Shown here: in pieces, positions 15,877 to 24,281 of the stretch | Position numbering within the stretch: the first letter of the stretch is position 1 | Layout: every line of letters begins with the position of its first letter | NCBI RefSeq assembly: GCF_000336695.1 | Contig: NZ_AOMC01000070.1 | Span: 18,994 to 82,993, forward strand | Length of the DNA: 64,000 bases | Reading direction: 5' to 3' | Source of the DNA: Halococcus morrhuae DSM 1307 | GTDB taxonomy: Archaea; Halobacteriota; Halobacteria; Halobacteriales; Halococcaceae | The notes under the pieces: model-generated | What the model saw: the letters and a program-made list of their open reading frames with translations, nothing else | Databases searched by the model: none | What the model was told of the DNA's origin: nothing | Program-made: the position numbers and the translations under genes

Positions 15877-16998
15877 ATGACGGACTTCTCGAACCGGGTC
15901 GAATCGGTCGCCATCAGCGGCATCCGTGAAGTGTTCGAGGCGGCCGGCGGCGACGCCATCAACCTCGGCCTCGGACAGCCCGACTTCCCGACGCCCGATC
16001 ACGCACGACAGGCCGCCGTCGACGCCATCGAGAGCGGCGCGGCCGACGGCTACACCTCGAACGCCGGCATCCCCGACCTCCGTGAGGCGGTGAGCGACAA
16101 ACATGCTCGGGACAACGATCTCGATGTCGATCCGGACGAGATCATCGCCACCGCCGGCGGGAGCGAGGCACTCCATCTCGCGATGGAGGCCCACGTGAGT
16201 TCGGGCGAGGAGGTCATCGTTCCCGATCCCGGCTTCGTCTCCTACGCCGCACTCACTCATCTCGCGGGTGGCGAGCCCGTTCCGATCGAACTCCGCGAGG
16301 ATCTCACGATGAGTCCCGCGGCGGTCGAGGAGGCGATCACCGACGATACCGCCGCGTTCGTCGTCAACAGCCCCGCCAACCCCACCGGGGCCGTCCAGAG
16401 CGAAGAGGACATGCGCGAGTTCGCCCGGATCGCCGACGAACACGACGTGCTCTGCATCTCGGACGAGGTCTACGAGCACATCGTCTTCGAGGGCGAACAC
16501 CACAGCCCCATGAAATTCGCCGAAACGGACAACGTCGTCGTGGTGAACGCCTGCTCGAAGGCCTACTCGATGACCGGCTGGCGGCTCGGCTGGATCGCGG
16601 CGAGCGAGCGCCGCACCGACCGCATGCTCCGCGTCCACCAGTACGTCCAGGCCTGCGCGAGCGCGCCCGCCCAGTACGCCGCCGCAGCCGCCCTCTCGGG
16701 CCCACAGGATCCCGTTCACGAGATGGTCGATGCCTTCGAGCAGCGCCGTGACGTCCTGCTCGACGGGCTCGCCGACGCGGGTCTCGACACGCCCACGCCC
16801 GAGGGTGCGTTCTACGCGATGCCCGACGCGCCGGAGGGCTGGGTCGACGAATGTCTCGACCGCGGCGTGGTCGTCGTTCCTGGCGAGGCCTTCGGCAACG
16901 GCGGCGAGGGGTACGCCCGCATCTCCTACGCGACGGGCATCGAGGAGCTCAAAGACGCCATCGAGATCATGGGCGACGCCGCGAACGCGGTTCGCTGA
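15877..16998 (+). CDS. PLP-dependent aminotransferase class I/II
   Basis: A 373-residue fold-type I aminotransferase (AspC/AspB-like). Motifs seen: LGLGQPDFPTPDH, SPANPTGAVQ (about 167-176), ISDEVYEH with the PLP-pyridine Asp, and the Schiff-base Lys near residue 228 in ACSKAYSMTGWRLGW; the C-terminal Arg for the substrate carboxylate is in YARISYATG. The amino-donor specificity (aspartate, aromatic or alanine) is not decidable. A paralogue lies at 55512 beside an Lrp gene; this copy has no such partner. Confidence 0.9.
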   Translation: MTDFSNRVESVAISGIREVFEAAGGDAINLGLGQPDFPTPDHARQAAVDAIESGAADGYTSNAGIPDLREAVSDKHARDNDLDVDPDEIIATAGGSEALHLAMEAHVSSGEEVIVPDPGFVSYAALTHLAGGEPVPIELREDLTMSPAAVEEAITDDTAAFVVNSPANPTGAVQSEEDMREFARIADEHDVLCISDEVYEHIVFEGEHHSPMKFAETDNVVVVNACSKAYSMTGWRLGWIAASERRTDRMLRVHQYVQACASAPAQYAAAAALSGPQDPVHEMVDAFEQRRDVLLDGLADAGLDTPTPEGAFYAMPDAPEGWVDECLDRGVVVVPGEAFGNGGEGYARISYATGIEELKDAIEIMGDAANAVR

Positions 16999-17066
16999 CA
17001 CCGCTAACGCTCCGCCGGACGGGCAAATTTCCCGTAATATGTCGTGATCGGTACCGAACGCTACAT

Positions 17067-17078
17067 CATAATATATTA
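17067..17078 (+). promoter_or_regulatory. TATA-rich promoter upstream of MFS gene
   Basis: CATAATATATTA is the only strong AT block in the 207-base gap. It ends 27 bases before the ATG at 17105 and 128 bases before the MFS ATG at 17206, so transcription probably starts near 17105. Confidence 0.5.
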
Positions 17079-17104
17079 CTCGCGTCCGTGTTAATGTCTG
17101 TGTA

Positions 17105-17209
17105 ATGGTTCATCGAACAGACCGAACGAGAGTCTCCGTGTGTCATCGAGAACAGCCACAGCGGAACCGTCCCGATCGAGTCCGGCCGATGTCCGGTGGT
17201 TGTCGATGA
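17105..17209 (+). CDS. Possible upstream leader ORF (34 codons)
   Basis: An ATG sits where a leaderless transcript from the TATA block would begin. It opens a 34-codon Arg-rich frame whose TGA overlaps the MFS ATG as ATGA. The arrangement would allow translational coupling. The peptide has no recognisable domain and could be chance; the frame of the transporter is also open from a GTG at 17140. Confidence 0.3.
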   Translation: MVHRTDRTRVSVCHREQPQRNRPDRVRPMSGGCR

Positions 17210-18636
17210 ATATCGCCGACCGGTTGCTCAACGCCGAGCGCGAACACAGCACCTTCGTCTACGTCATCGCCGCCATCGCCGCTCTCAACGGGCTGTTGTT
17301 CGGCTTCGATATCGGCGTCATCTCCGGTGCACTGCTCTACATCGACCAGACGTTCACGCTGTCGCCGTTTTTGGAAGGGGTCGTCACCAGCAGCGTGCTC
17401 GTGGGAGCGATGATCGGCGCGGCGACCGGCGGGAAACTGGCCGATCGATTCGGCCGTCGTCGGCTGACGCTCGCGGGTGCGGCCGTCTTCTTCGTCGGCT
17501 CGTTCGGGATGGCGCTGTCGCCGACGATCGAGTGGCTCGTCTTCTGGCGGGTCGTCGAGGGTACCGCCGTCGGCGTCGCGTCGATCGTCGGCCCGCTGCT
17601 GATCTCGGAGACCGCTCCCTCCGACATCCGCGGCGCGCTCGGCTTCCTCCAGCAGCTGATGATCACGATCGGCATCCTCCTGGCGTACGTCGTCAACTAC
17701 GCCTTCGCCCCCGAGTTCCTCGGCATCACCGGCTGGCGCTGGATGCTGTGGTTCGGCGCGGTGCCCGCCACGGTGCTGGCGATCGGGACCTATTTCCTGC
17801 CCGAGAGCCCGCGCTGGCTCATCGAGCACGACCGGATCGAGGAGGCAAAGAGCGTGCTCTCGCGCATTCGCGACACGGACGACGTCGACGATGAGATCGA
17901 TAACGTCCGCGAGGTCAGCGAGATTGAGGAGAAGGGTGGCCTCTCGGATCTGCTCGAACCGTGGGTTCGCCCGGCGCTCGTCATCGGCGTCGGCCTCGCG
18001 GTCATCCAGCAGGTCAGCGGCATCAACACCGTCATCTACTACGCACCGACGATCCTCAACAACATCGGGTTCAACGAGATCGCCTCGATCGTCGGGACGG
18101 TCGGCGTCGGCGTCGTCAACGTGCTGCTGACGGTCGTCGCCATCCTTCTCGTCGATCGTGTGGGCCGGCGGCCGCTGTTGCTCGTCGGTACCGCCGGGAT
18201 GACTGTGATGCTCGGGATACTGGGCCTCGGCTTCGTCCTGCCAGGGCTGTCGGGCGTCGTCGGCTACGTGACGCTCGCGAGCATGATCGGCTACGTCGCC
18301 TTCTACGCGATCAGCCTCGGCCCGGTGTTCTGGCTGCTCATCTCGGAGATCTATCCGCTTCGCATCCGCGGGACCGCCGAGGGCGTCGCCAGCGTGTTCA
18401 ACTGGGGTGCGAACTTCCTCGTCGCGCTGACCTTCCTCCCGCTGATCAACAGGCTCGGCGAGGGGCTCTCGTTCTGGCTGCTCGGCGGGTTCTGCCTCCT
18501 CGCGTTCGTGTTCATCTACGCGCGCGTTCCCGAGACGATGGGACGCTCGCTCGAAGAGATCGAGGCCGACCTCCGCGAGAGCGCCATCGTTGGCTCTGAC
18601 AGCGAGGAACGCCCGGAATCCGTGACGAACGACTGA
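17206..18636 (+). CDS. MFS sugar porter family transporter
   Basis: A 476-residue, 12-helix transporter of the sugar porter family, probably proton-linked uptake of a monosaccharide. Signatures: GLLFGFDIGVISGAL in helix 1, GGKLADRFGRRR in loop 2-3, PESPRWL before the central loop, QQVSGINTVIYYAPTI in helix 7 (sugar-binding Gln and Asn), DRVGRRPLLLVG, and PETMGRSLEEIE after helix 12. The ATG at 17206 gives a normal short N-terminus. No sugar kinase or dehydrogenase is adjacent, so the substrate is unknown. Confidence 0.92.
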   Translation: MNIADRLLNAEREHSTFVYVIAAIAALNGLLFGFDIGVISGALLYIDQTFTLSPFLEGVVTSSVLVGAMIGAATGGKLADRFGRRRLTLAGAAVFFVGSFGMALSPTIEWLVFWRVVEGTAVGVASIVGPLLISETAPSDIRGALGFLQQLMITIGILLAYVVNYAFAPEFLGITGWRWMLWFGAVPATVLAIGTYFLPESPRWLIEHDRIEEAKSVLSRIRDTDDVDDEIDNVREVSEIEEKGGLSDLLEPWVRPALVIGVGLAVIQQVSGINTVIYYAPTILNNIGFNEIASIVGTVGVGVVNVLLTVVAILLVDRVGRRPLLLVGTAGMTVMLGILGLGFVLPGLSGVVGYVTLASMIGYVAFYAISLGPVFWLLISEIYPLRIRGTAEGVASVFNWGANFLVALTFLPLINRLGEGLSFWLLGGFCLLAFVFIYARVPETMGRSLEEIEADLRESAIVGSDSEERPESVTND

Positions 18637-18739
18637 GATCGCTTCGGTCACAACCGTTCGTAAGAGCGGCCCACATCGCCCGACGTGACGGGTCGACGAC
18701 TGCCCATACAACTATGTGATTGACAGTTCTAGTGTGGGC

Positions 18740-19591
18740 ATGGCTATTGCACGGCACGGCGACGGGATCGGTGGTGAGTTCGCCGCGCTTGCCTCGCAGG
18801 TCCACCCGGTGTTCATGCTGCCACCGCTCGCCGCGTCCTGGTTCGGCGCGGTGCTCGCTCCGTCGCTTCTGCCGCAGGTGGCGTTCGTCCACATGCTGGC
18901 GATGTTCTTCGCAGTCTACACCGCCCACGTCAAGGATGGCTACGTCGATTTCTACCTCCGTAGCGAGGACGACGACCACCCGCTGACGTTGGCGGGCTGT
19001 CGCCTCGGACTCGCACTCTCGACGACGGGCTTCGCGCTCTGTACCGGCTGGCTCTGGCTCGCCGTCGGGCCGGGTGCAGCGATTGTGACCCTGCCGACGT
19101 GGTTCATCGCCTACCTCCACGCACCTCAGCTCGACACCAACCCGATCGGCGCGACGCTCGGCTATCCGCTCGGCATCGCCCTCGCGATCGTCGGCGGCTA
19201 CTACGCACAGACCACGACGATCTCGGCCCCGCTGCTCGCCTTCGCGGCGGTCTTCCTCGTGCTCCTCTCGGGGATCAAGGTCATCGACGACGCGAAGGAC
19301 TACGACTACGATCGTTCGATCAGCAAGCGCACCGTCGCGGTGGCGCTCGGTCGCGAGCGGGCCCGCCGGAGCGCCCACGCTCTCATCGGGCTCGCACTCG
19401 TGGGCGTGCTCGCCGGTGCGTTCCTCGAACTGTTCCCGCCGAGTACCGCCCTCGCCGCTGCCGCCTTCGGCGTCGTCGCGCTCGCTACCCGTCGGTTCGA
19501 ACCTCAGCGCGCGACCGAACTACTCATGCGTGGCTCGTATCTGTTCCTGGCGCTGCTCTTTCTCGCCGTACTCGTCCGTCCGCTGTCGTGA
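18740..19591 (+). CDS. UbiA family prenyltransferase
   Basis: A 283-residue polytopic membrane prenyltransferase. The two Asp-rich motifs that bind Mg-prenyl diphosphate are present: KDGYVDFYLRSEDDD (about 65-79) and DDAKDYDYDRSISKRT (about 190-205). Eight to nine hydrophobic helices are predicted. In archaea such enzymes make ether lipids, menaquinone, heme or C50 carotenoids. None of the partner genes for these lies next to it, so the acceptor is open. A TATG box about 27 bases before the ATG suits a leaderless start. Confidence 0.85.
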   Translation: MAIARHGDGIGGEFAALASQVHPVFMLPPLAASWFGAVLAPSLLPQVAFVHMLAMFFAVYTAHVKDGYVDFYLRSEDDDHPLTLAGCRLGLALSTTGFALCTGWLWLAVGPGAAIVTLPTWFIAYLHAPQLDTNPIGATLGYPLGIALAIVGGYYAQTTTISAPLLAFAAVFLVLLSGIKVIDDAKDYDYDRSISKRTVAVALGRERARRSAHALIGLALVGVLAGAFLELFPPSTALAAAAFGVVALATRRFEPQRATELLMRGSYLFLALLFLAVLVRPLS

Positions 19592-19684
19592 GTCGGTCGC
19601 CGGCATCTCCCGTTCCGGGGGGAGTGTGCCCGCTGAGAAACAGTTGGTTCGGCTGTCGCTCCTCGATGGAGCCCCGAAACTCCA

Positions 19685-20863
19685 TCAGTTGGCGGTACTC
19701 ACGATCTTCACCACGTCACCCTCTTCGAGTTCGTGATCGTCGCCGATCCGCCGATCCGAGCGCGCGTCCACGGCGTGGAGATAGCCGTCACCGATGTCCG
19801 AGTGGACGGCGTAGGCGAGATCGAGCGGCGTCGAGCCGCTCGGCAACAGGAACGCGTCCGGTAGGACGTTGCCCTGGCCGTCGGTCCACTTCGTCTCGTT
19901 CTGGACGGGATACACAGTAATATTGTCGAGCAGGTCGTAGACGGCCGTATCGAGTGCTCGCTGAACGCCGGTGCCGCCGTGGGTCGCCATGAGGTCGCGC
20001 AACTCGTCGAGCTGCGTGCGCTGGGCGTCCGTGAGCTCGCCAGCGACCGAGAAGTCGGGGTCGCCGGGATCGTAGTCGATGGCCCCACCCTCGACGCCAC
20101 GGCGGAGCGCGAGTTCGCCCTCGGCGCTCGCCGGGATCGTCTCGGCGAGCTCCTGAAGCCGTTCGACGTTGCCTGTGGGCGCGATATCGGCTTTGTTCGC
20201 CACGACGACGAGCGGTTTCGTGCGCGCACGGATGTCGCGGGCCAGTTCGCGCCGATGGTCGTCGGTCCACTCGCGCGGATCGGCGGGGTAGTCGAGTTCG
20301 CGCAGCGTCGCAGCGATCGCCGCCTCGCTCGCGCCGACGCCGGTGAGCATCTCCGCGAGCGATTCGTCGATATCGAACCCCGGGGATCGGGACTGGCGCT
20401 CGACGGATTCCCAGTTGCGCGCGATGATGCCCGCAAGCCAGCGCTCGATCTCCTCGGTGACGAAGTCGACGTCCTCGGCGGGATCGTGGGCACCGATCTC
20501 GACTGGTTCACCCTCGGCGTTCGTCCCGCCGGAGGCGTCGACGACGTTGAGGATGACGTCGGCGCTCGTGAGTTCGTCGAGGAACTGGTTGCCCAGTCCT
20601 CGTCCTTCGTGTGCGCCCGGCACCAGCCCGGCGACATCGAGCAGCTCGATCGGGACATAGCGTGTGCCGTCGTGGCAGTCGTCGTCGCCACAGCGCTCGT
20701 CACGTGCGAGACATGGACAGTCGGTACGGACGTGCGAGACCCCGTGATTCGGGTCGATCGTCGTGAACGGATAGCCCGCGACGTCGACGTCGGCCATCGT
20801 CGCCGCGGCGAAGAACGTCGACTTGCCGGCGTTCGGCTTGCCAGCAAGCGCGAGCGAGAGCAT
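19685..20863 (-). CDS. YchF/Obg-like nucleotide-binding protein with TGS domain
   Basis: A 392-residue P-loop protein of the OBG/YchF-related archaeal group. The Walker A motif GKPNAGKST is at residues 8-16, the switch region in YPFTTIDPNHG, DVAGLVPGAHEGRGLGNQFL (G3 region) near residues 75-94, and VVANKADI (NKxD) for base recognition. The C-terminus is a TGS domain (LAYAVHSDIGDGYLHAVDA, then LEEGDVVKIV). Such proteins bind ribosomes and regulate translation. It starts 7 bases after the bactofilin stop, so the two form an operon. Confidence 0.9.
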   Translation of the reverse strand: MLSLALAGKPNAGKSTFFAAATMADVDVAGYPFTTIDPNHGVSHVRTDCPCLARDERCGDDDCHDGTRYVPIELLDVAGLVPGAHEGRGLGNQFLDELTSADVILNVVDASGGTNAEGEPVEIGAHDPAEDVDFVTEEIERWLAGIIARNWESVERQSRSPGFDIDESLAEMLTGVGASEAAIAATLRELDYPADPREWTDDHRRELARDIRARTKPLVVVANKADIAPTGNVERLQELAETIPASAEGELALRRGVEGGAIDYDPGDPDFSVAGELTDAQRTQLDELRDLMATHGGTGVQRALDTAVYDLLDNITVYPVQNETKWTDGQGNVLPDAFLLPSGSTPLDLAYAVHSDIGDGYLHAVDARSDRRIGDDHELEEGDVVKIVSTAN

Positions 20864-20870
20864 GGCTCGA

Positions 20871-21830
20871 TTACTCGGCCGATGTGAAACTGCCTTTCGA
20901 TTCGTCGAGTTCGGCCCGCTCGTCGGTCGATTCCGCCCGTTCGTCGACCGACTCGTCACTTTCGTCGCCGTCGGCCGGAGCGGGGGCAGCGAGGTCGTCG
21001 CGCCCCTGGACGATGGTCATCTCGCCGCGGGTGCGCATCGCTCCCTCGACGACCGCCCCCTCGTGGAGGCGCAGTTGTTCGCAGGCGATATCGCCACGGA
21101 CGTGGGCTCCTGCGGCGATCTCGACCGATCCACCGCGGGTCGTCACGTCGCCGTGTACAGTAGTGCCCCGCTCGACGGTGATCGATTCGCGTGCACGGAG
21201 ACTGCCGAACAGTTCGCTGTCCTCGCCGACGACGATCGATTCGGCACGGAGGTTGCCGTGGAGCCGACAGTCGTCGCCGACCCGAGCGGGCGTCGAGACG
21301 CGCCAGGCGTCGTCGCCGACGGTGGCGTTTTTCGGAACCACGACCGGCTGTTCGTCGTGGCCCTCGAACACCTCCGAGAGCACGTCGTCGGCCATCTCCT
21401 CCTCGCCGAGTCTGAGGAGATGGGTGAGATACGTAAAGAGGAAGACGAGCGTCGGCACCGGGTTGCGGATGACGATCCAGCCGTTGGCGTCGAACCCCTC
21501 CGCGATCTCGACGTCGTCGCCGATGTCGAGGTCGCCGGCGACGACGAGCTGGCCGTCGATCTCGGCGCGCTCGCCGATGTAGGCGTTCTCGCCGACGAGG
21601 ACGTTGCCCGAGACCGTACACCACATGTCGAGCCGGCAGTCGGAGCTGGCCTCGATATCGCCCTCGAAGGAGACCTGCTCGCCGGCGACGACGTTCCGGC
21701 CGCGCACGCCCAGGGAGATCGTGCTCTGGGTGCCGACGATCACGTCGACGTCGGTCACGATGGCGTGTTCTTCGACCGTCGTCCCGTCTGGCACGACGAG
21801 TTCGGAAAGCGGGTCCGAGCGAAACGACAC
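20871..21830 (-). CDS. Bactofilin-like polymer-forming protein
   Basis: A 319-residue protein with two stretches of short beta-helix repeats rich in Val/Ile/Gly (about 20-115 and 165-260; examples VSGNVLVGENAYIGERAEI and VVGEDSELFGSLRARESI). This is the fold of bactofilins, which polymerise into cytoskeletal scaffolds. Between them is a hydrophobic segment NPVPTLVFLFTYLTHLL (about 122-138) that may touch the membrane. The C-terminal 45 residues are acidic and disordered. It is the first gene of a likely two-gene operon with the YchF-like GTPase. Confidence 0.8.
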   Translation of the reverse strand: MSFRSDPLSELVVPDGTTVEEHAIVTDVDVIVGTQSTISLGVRGRNVVAGEQVSFEGDIEASSDCRLDMWCTVSGNVLVGENAYIGERAEIDGQLVVAGDLDIGDDVEIAEGFDANGWIVIRNPVPTLVFLFTYLTHLLRLGEEEMADDVLSEVFEGHDEQPVVVPKNATVGDDAWRVSTPARVGDDCRLHGNLRAESIVVGEDSELFGSLRARESITVERGTTVHGDVTTRGGSVEIAAGAHVRGDIACEQLRLHEGAVVEGAMRTRGEMTIVQGRDDLAAPAPADGDESDESVDERAESTDERAELDESKGSFTSAE

Positions 21831-21888
21831 ACCGTCGATCCGGGGCCATCGCTAATAAATCCCGCCTCCCGTCACGAACGCGAGCGGC

Positions 21889-21894
21889 TTTTAT
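21889..21894 (+). promoter_or_regulatory. TATA-like box for DUF5800 gene
   Basis: TTTTAT lies 23-28 bases before the ATG at 21917; leaderless spacing. Confidence 0.5.
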
Positions 21895-21916
21895 CCGTGA
21901 CGGGCGTAATCGGGGT

Positions 21917-22114
21917 ATGACTGCGCTGTCGTTCGACGAGCAGGGCGTCGATGTCGTCTACGAAGGCACGGAGTTCCGCCTCGAACGCGCCCTCGTCGAG
22001 GAGGCCACCGGCAAGACCTATCCCGACGTCACCGACCACGAAGTGCTCAAGATCGTCGCCCCGGACCCGAACCTCTCGGGCGAACCGAAACGCATCGGCG
22101 ACATCACCGCCTGA
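21917..22114 (+). CDS. Small haloarchaeal protein, DUF5800-like
   Basis: A 65-residue soluble acidic protein matching my memory of the haloarchaea-specific DUF5800 family: FDEQGVDVVYEGTEFRLERA at the start, then EEATGKTYPDVTDHEVL and a conserved end LSGEPKRIGDI. No catalytic motif is visible. It is transcribed divergently from the bactofilin operon and is followed by a separate promoter for the next small gene. Confidence 0.75.
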   Translation: MTALSFDEQGVDVVYEGTEFRLERALVEEATGKTYPDVTDHEVLKIVAPDPNLSGEPKRIGDITA

Positions 22115-22120
22115 GCAGGA

Positions 22121-22126
22121 TTTAAG
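22121..22126 (+). promoter_or_regulatory. TATA-like box for 44-residue membrane protein
   Basis: TTTAAG lies 24-29 bases before the ATG at 22150. Confidence 0.45.
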
Positions 22127-22149
22127 TTCCCGCCCGGACTGGCTCGACC

Positions 22150-22284
22150 ATGAGCGCGCTCTCGAAATACGATCACCCGGCGTGGTTGACGATCGCGAGT
22201 ACGGTCGTCGGCTACGGCGTGATCCTGATCGCGATGACCGTCGTCCTCTTTCTGGTTCCGTACCTGCTTTTCACGCTGCTCTGA
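22150..22284 (+). CDS. Small single-pass membrane protein (44 residues)
   Basis: Starts MSALSKYDHPAWLTIASTVV and then continues hydrophobic to its end at PYLLFTLL. Nearly the whole chain is one long or two short membrane helices, with a short charged N-terminus (KYDH). A promoter box at leaderless distance supports it. Function unknown. Confidence 0.65.
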   Translation: MSALSKYDHPAWLTIASTVVGYGVILIAMTVVLFLVPYLLFTLL

Positions 22285-22387
22285 TCGTACTGTCGAACGG
22301 AGCTGATCGGAGATTCACGAGGCGCAAACGTCGCCCGTTGTGGTGGAGTTCCACGATCTTCCCTTTACGCACTTCCGACCGACAGTA

Positions 22388-22663
22388 TCACATCCCCATA
22401 TCGCTGGCCGACTCGGGCACCGGGAGATCGTGTGGCGACGTTCCCAACAACTCGGCGGCGTGGTCGAGCGCCATGTCGAAGCCGTAGTACCGTTCGAGTT
22501 CGTCGCCGTCGGCCGTCGGTCGTACCTTGAGCATCGCGTACCCCTCCTGATTCTGTGCGATGGCTGCCGATCGTCCATCCGATTCGAGGGCGAGCACGCG
22601 CTCGGTGTCAGTCTCGGTATAGCGGGCGGTGATGCCGTTCGCCGCGGCGGTCTCGTCGGTCAT
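22388..22663 (-). CDS. Conserved small haloarchaeal protein (91 residues)
   Basis: A soluble 91-residue protein beginning MTDETAAANGITARYTETDT, with a mixed alpha/beta body (LDHAAELLGTSPHDLPVPES near the C-terminus). The frame stays open upstream, but that part is Arg/Cys-rich and shadow-like, so the ATG at 22663 is used. It overlaps no neighbour. I do not recognise the family; no catalytic residues stand out. Confidence 0.65.
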   Translation of the reverse strand: MTDETAAANGITARYTETDTERVLALESDGRSAAIAQNQEGYAMLKVRPTADGDELERYYGFDMALDHAAELLGTSPHDLPVPESASDMGM

Positions 22664-22811
22664 CGATCCGCATTGTGCGGGCCGCCGCAAAAGCGCGCCG
22701 GGTCGTGTGTCGTGCTTGCACCCCGAACGACTCGCTCGCCGCGCCGCCATCGTGCGGATCGACACGTCCTCACCCAAAAGGCCTATAATTGACTGACCGT
22801 TCAGTTACAGT

Positions 22812-23081
22812 ATGGGCAGTTCCGATTCCGGAGCGGCAATGGCCGACGGCAGCCCGCTGTCGGACAGCGGTTCCGGGGAGGACAGAAACATGCGTCGCTA
22901 CATGTGGGGTGGCATCATCGCCGCGCTCATCTCGTGGCTGATCGTGCCAGTCGTCGGCCTCGTGGCCGTCTACTGTGGCTGGGTCGTCTACCAGCACAAG
23001 GATCGCCTCCAGGGTGGTCTGATCGCCGGCGTCGGCGGCGTCGGCGTCCTCACGTGGGTCGTCTACCTGCTGACGATGTAA
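22812..23081 (+). CDS. Small membrane protein with two helices (89 residues)
   Basis: The first about 27 residues are Ser/Gly/Asp-rich and disordered, then come two predicted membrane helices (IIAALISWLIVPVVGLVAVY and LIAGVGGVGVLTWVVYLLTM) joined by a charged turn HKDR. It fits a class of short haloarchaeal membrane proteins without known function. It stands alone between a minus-strand small gene and azlC. Confidence 0.65.
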   Translation: MGSSDSGAAMADGSPLSDSGSGEDRNMRRYMWGGIIAALISWLIVPVVGLVAVYCGWVVYQHKDRLQGGLIAGVGGVGVLTWVVYLLTM

Positions 23082-23210
23082 CGACGAGCGGCCAGTAGCA
23101 CCGATCGAAAACCACCGATTTTCGAATCGCGCGTCACCCGCGGTTCATTCCGATGACAGAACCATTATGAACGCCAGTGCCGTCGTTGTCGATGATGTGC
23201 GCCAGACGGA

Positions 23211-23963
23211 GTGAGAGCAGTGGCTGAAGCGGAGTCGGCGACCGAGCGCTCGGTGGAGACGGATACCGAACCCGACGACGGAGGCATGACCTTCACGTTC
23301 GCGGGCGTCCGCGAGGGGTTCATCACCGGCTTTCCGGTCGCGGTCGGCGTCGCGGGCTACGGCGTCGTCTTCGGCGTCATCGCCGATCAGGCGGGGCTGA
23401 GCGTCGCCGAGGCGGCGCTGATGAGTGCGACCGTTCTCGCGGGGGCGGCACAGCTGATCGGGGTCGAGCTTTGGGCCGACTCGGTGCCGATGGCGACCGT
23501 CGTCGCTACCGTCGGGATCGTCAACCTCCGCTATCTCCTGATGGGCGCGGCGCTGCGTCCCTGGTTTCGCCAGCTCTCGCCGCGGGCGGCCTACGGCAGC
23601 GTCTTCTTCACCGCCGACGAGAACTGGGCGCTCACCATCGGCAAGCTCCGCTCGGGCAGCAAGCGAGGTGCGTTCCTGCTCGGTAGCGGCCTCGTGCTCT
23701 GGCTGCTGTGGATCGTTGCGACCGTCCTCGGCGTGACCGCCGGCGATTTCCTCGGCACGCCCGAACAGTACGGGCTGGACTACGTCCTCACGGCCCTGTT
23801 CCTCACGCTCGCGGTCGGGCTCTGGCAGGGCCGCGAATCGATCCGGCCGTGGCTCGCGGCCGCGGGTGTCGCGCTCGTCGCGAACGCCGTCCTCCCCGGC
23901 GAGTGGTACGTCATCGTCGGCGCGCTCGCGGGCGCAGTCGTCAGAATGGTGAGCTATGAGTAA
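23211..23963 (+). CDS. azlC: AzlC family branched-chain amino-acid exporter subunit
   Basis: A membrane protein of up to 250 residues; ATG at 23286 is an alternative start that would remove a polar 25-residue N-terminus. The AzlC family core is clear: GFPVAVGVAGYGVVFGVIADQAGL, then the AATVLAGAAQ-like segment (ATVLAGAAQLIGVELWA), the NLRYLLMGAALRPWF motif, and further helices to the end. With AzlD it forms a branched-chain amino-acid (or analogue) efflux pair. Its last codons overlap azlD by 8 bases. Confidence 0.88.
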   Translation: MRAVAEAESATERSVETDTEPDDGGMTFTFAGVREGFITGFPVAVGVAGYGVVFGVIADQAGLSVAEAALMSATVLAGAAQLIGVELWADSVPMATVVATVGIVNLRYLLMGAALRPWFRQLSPRAAYGSVFFTADENWALTIGKLRSGSKRGAFLLGSGLVLWLLWIVATVLGVTAGDFLGTPEQYGLDYVLTALFLTLAVGLWQGRESIRPWLAAAGVALVANAVLPGEWYVIVGALAGAVVRMVSYE

Positions 23964-24270
23964 CGCGCTCGCGCTCGATCCCACGGTCGTCGCCCTCATC
24001 GTCGGAATGGCGGCCGTCACCTACGCCACGAAGGCCGGCGGGCTCTGGCTGGTCGGTCGCATCGACCTCTCCGAGCGCGCCGAGGCCGGTCTCGACGTGC
24101 TGCCGGGCGCGGTTGTCGTCGCGTTCATCGCGCCTGCGCTCGCCGACGGCGGTGTTCCGGAGTGGGTCGCCGCCGGTGCGACCGTCGCCGTCGCCCACAA
24201 AACCGGAAGTCTGTTGCTGTCGCTCGGTGTCGGTGTGGGCACCGTACTGGCCGTTAGAAGCGTCGTCTGA
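23956..24270 (+). CDS. azlD: AzlD domain protein, exporter small subunit
   Basis: A 104-residue AzlD protein with about four membrane helices. It contains VTYATKAGGLWLVGR and LDVLPGAVVVAFIAPAL, the usual AzlD landmarks. Its ATG lies inside the azlC reading frame (8-base overlap), which signals co-translation of the two subunits. The following acyl-CoA dehydrogenase is convergent. Confidence 0.88.
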   Translation: MSNALALDPTVVALIVGMAAVTYATKAGGLWLVGRIDLSERAEAGLDVLPGAVVVAFIAPALADGGVPEWVAAGATVAVAHKTGSLLLSLGVGVGTVLAVRSVV

Positions 24271-24281
24271 CGTCGCGTGGC

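Noticed and set aside
17143..18711. 522-codon minus-strand frame opposite the MFS transporter
   Set aside because: Extremely Asp/Glu/Arg-rich antisense image of a hydrophobic protein.
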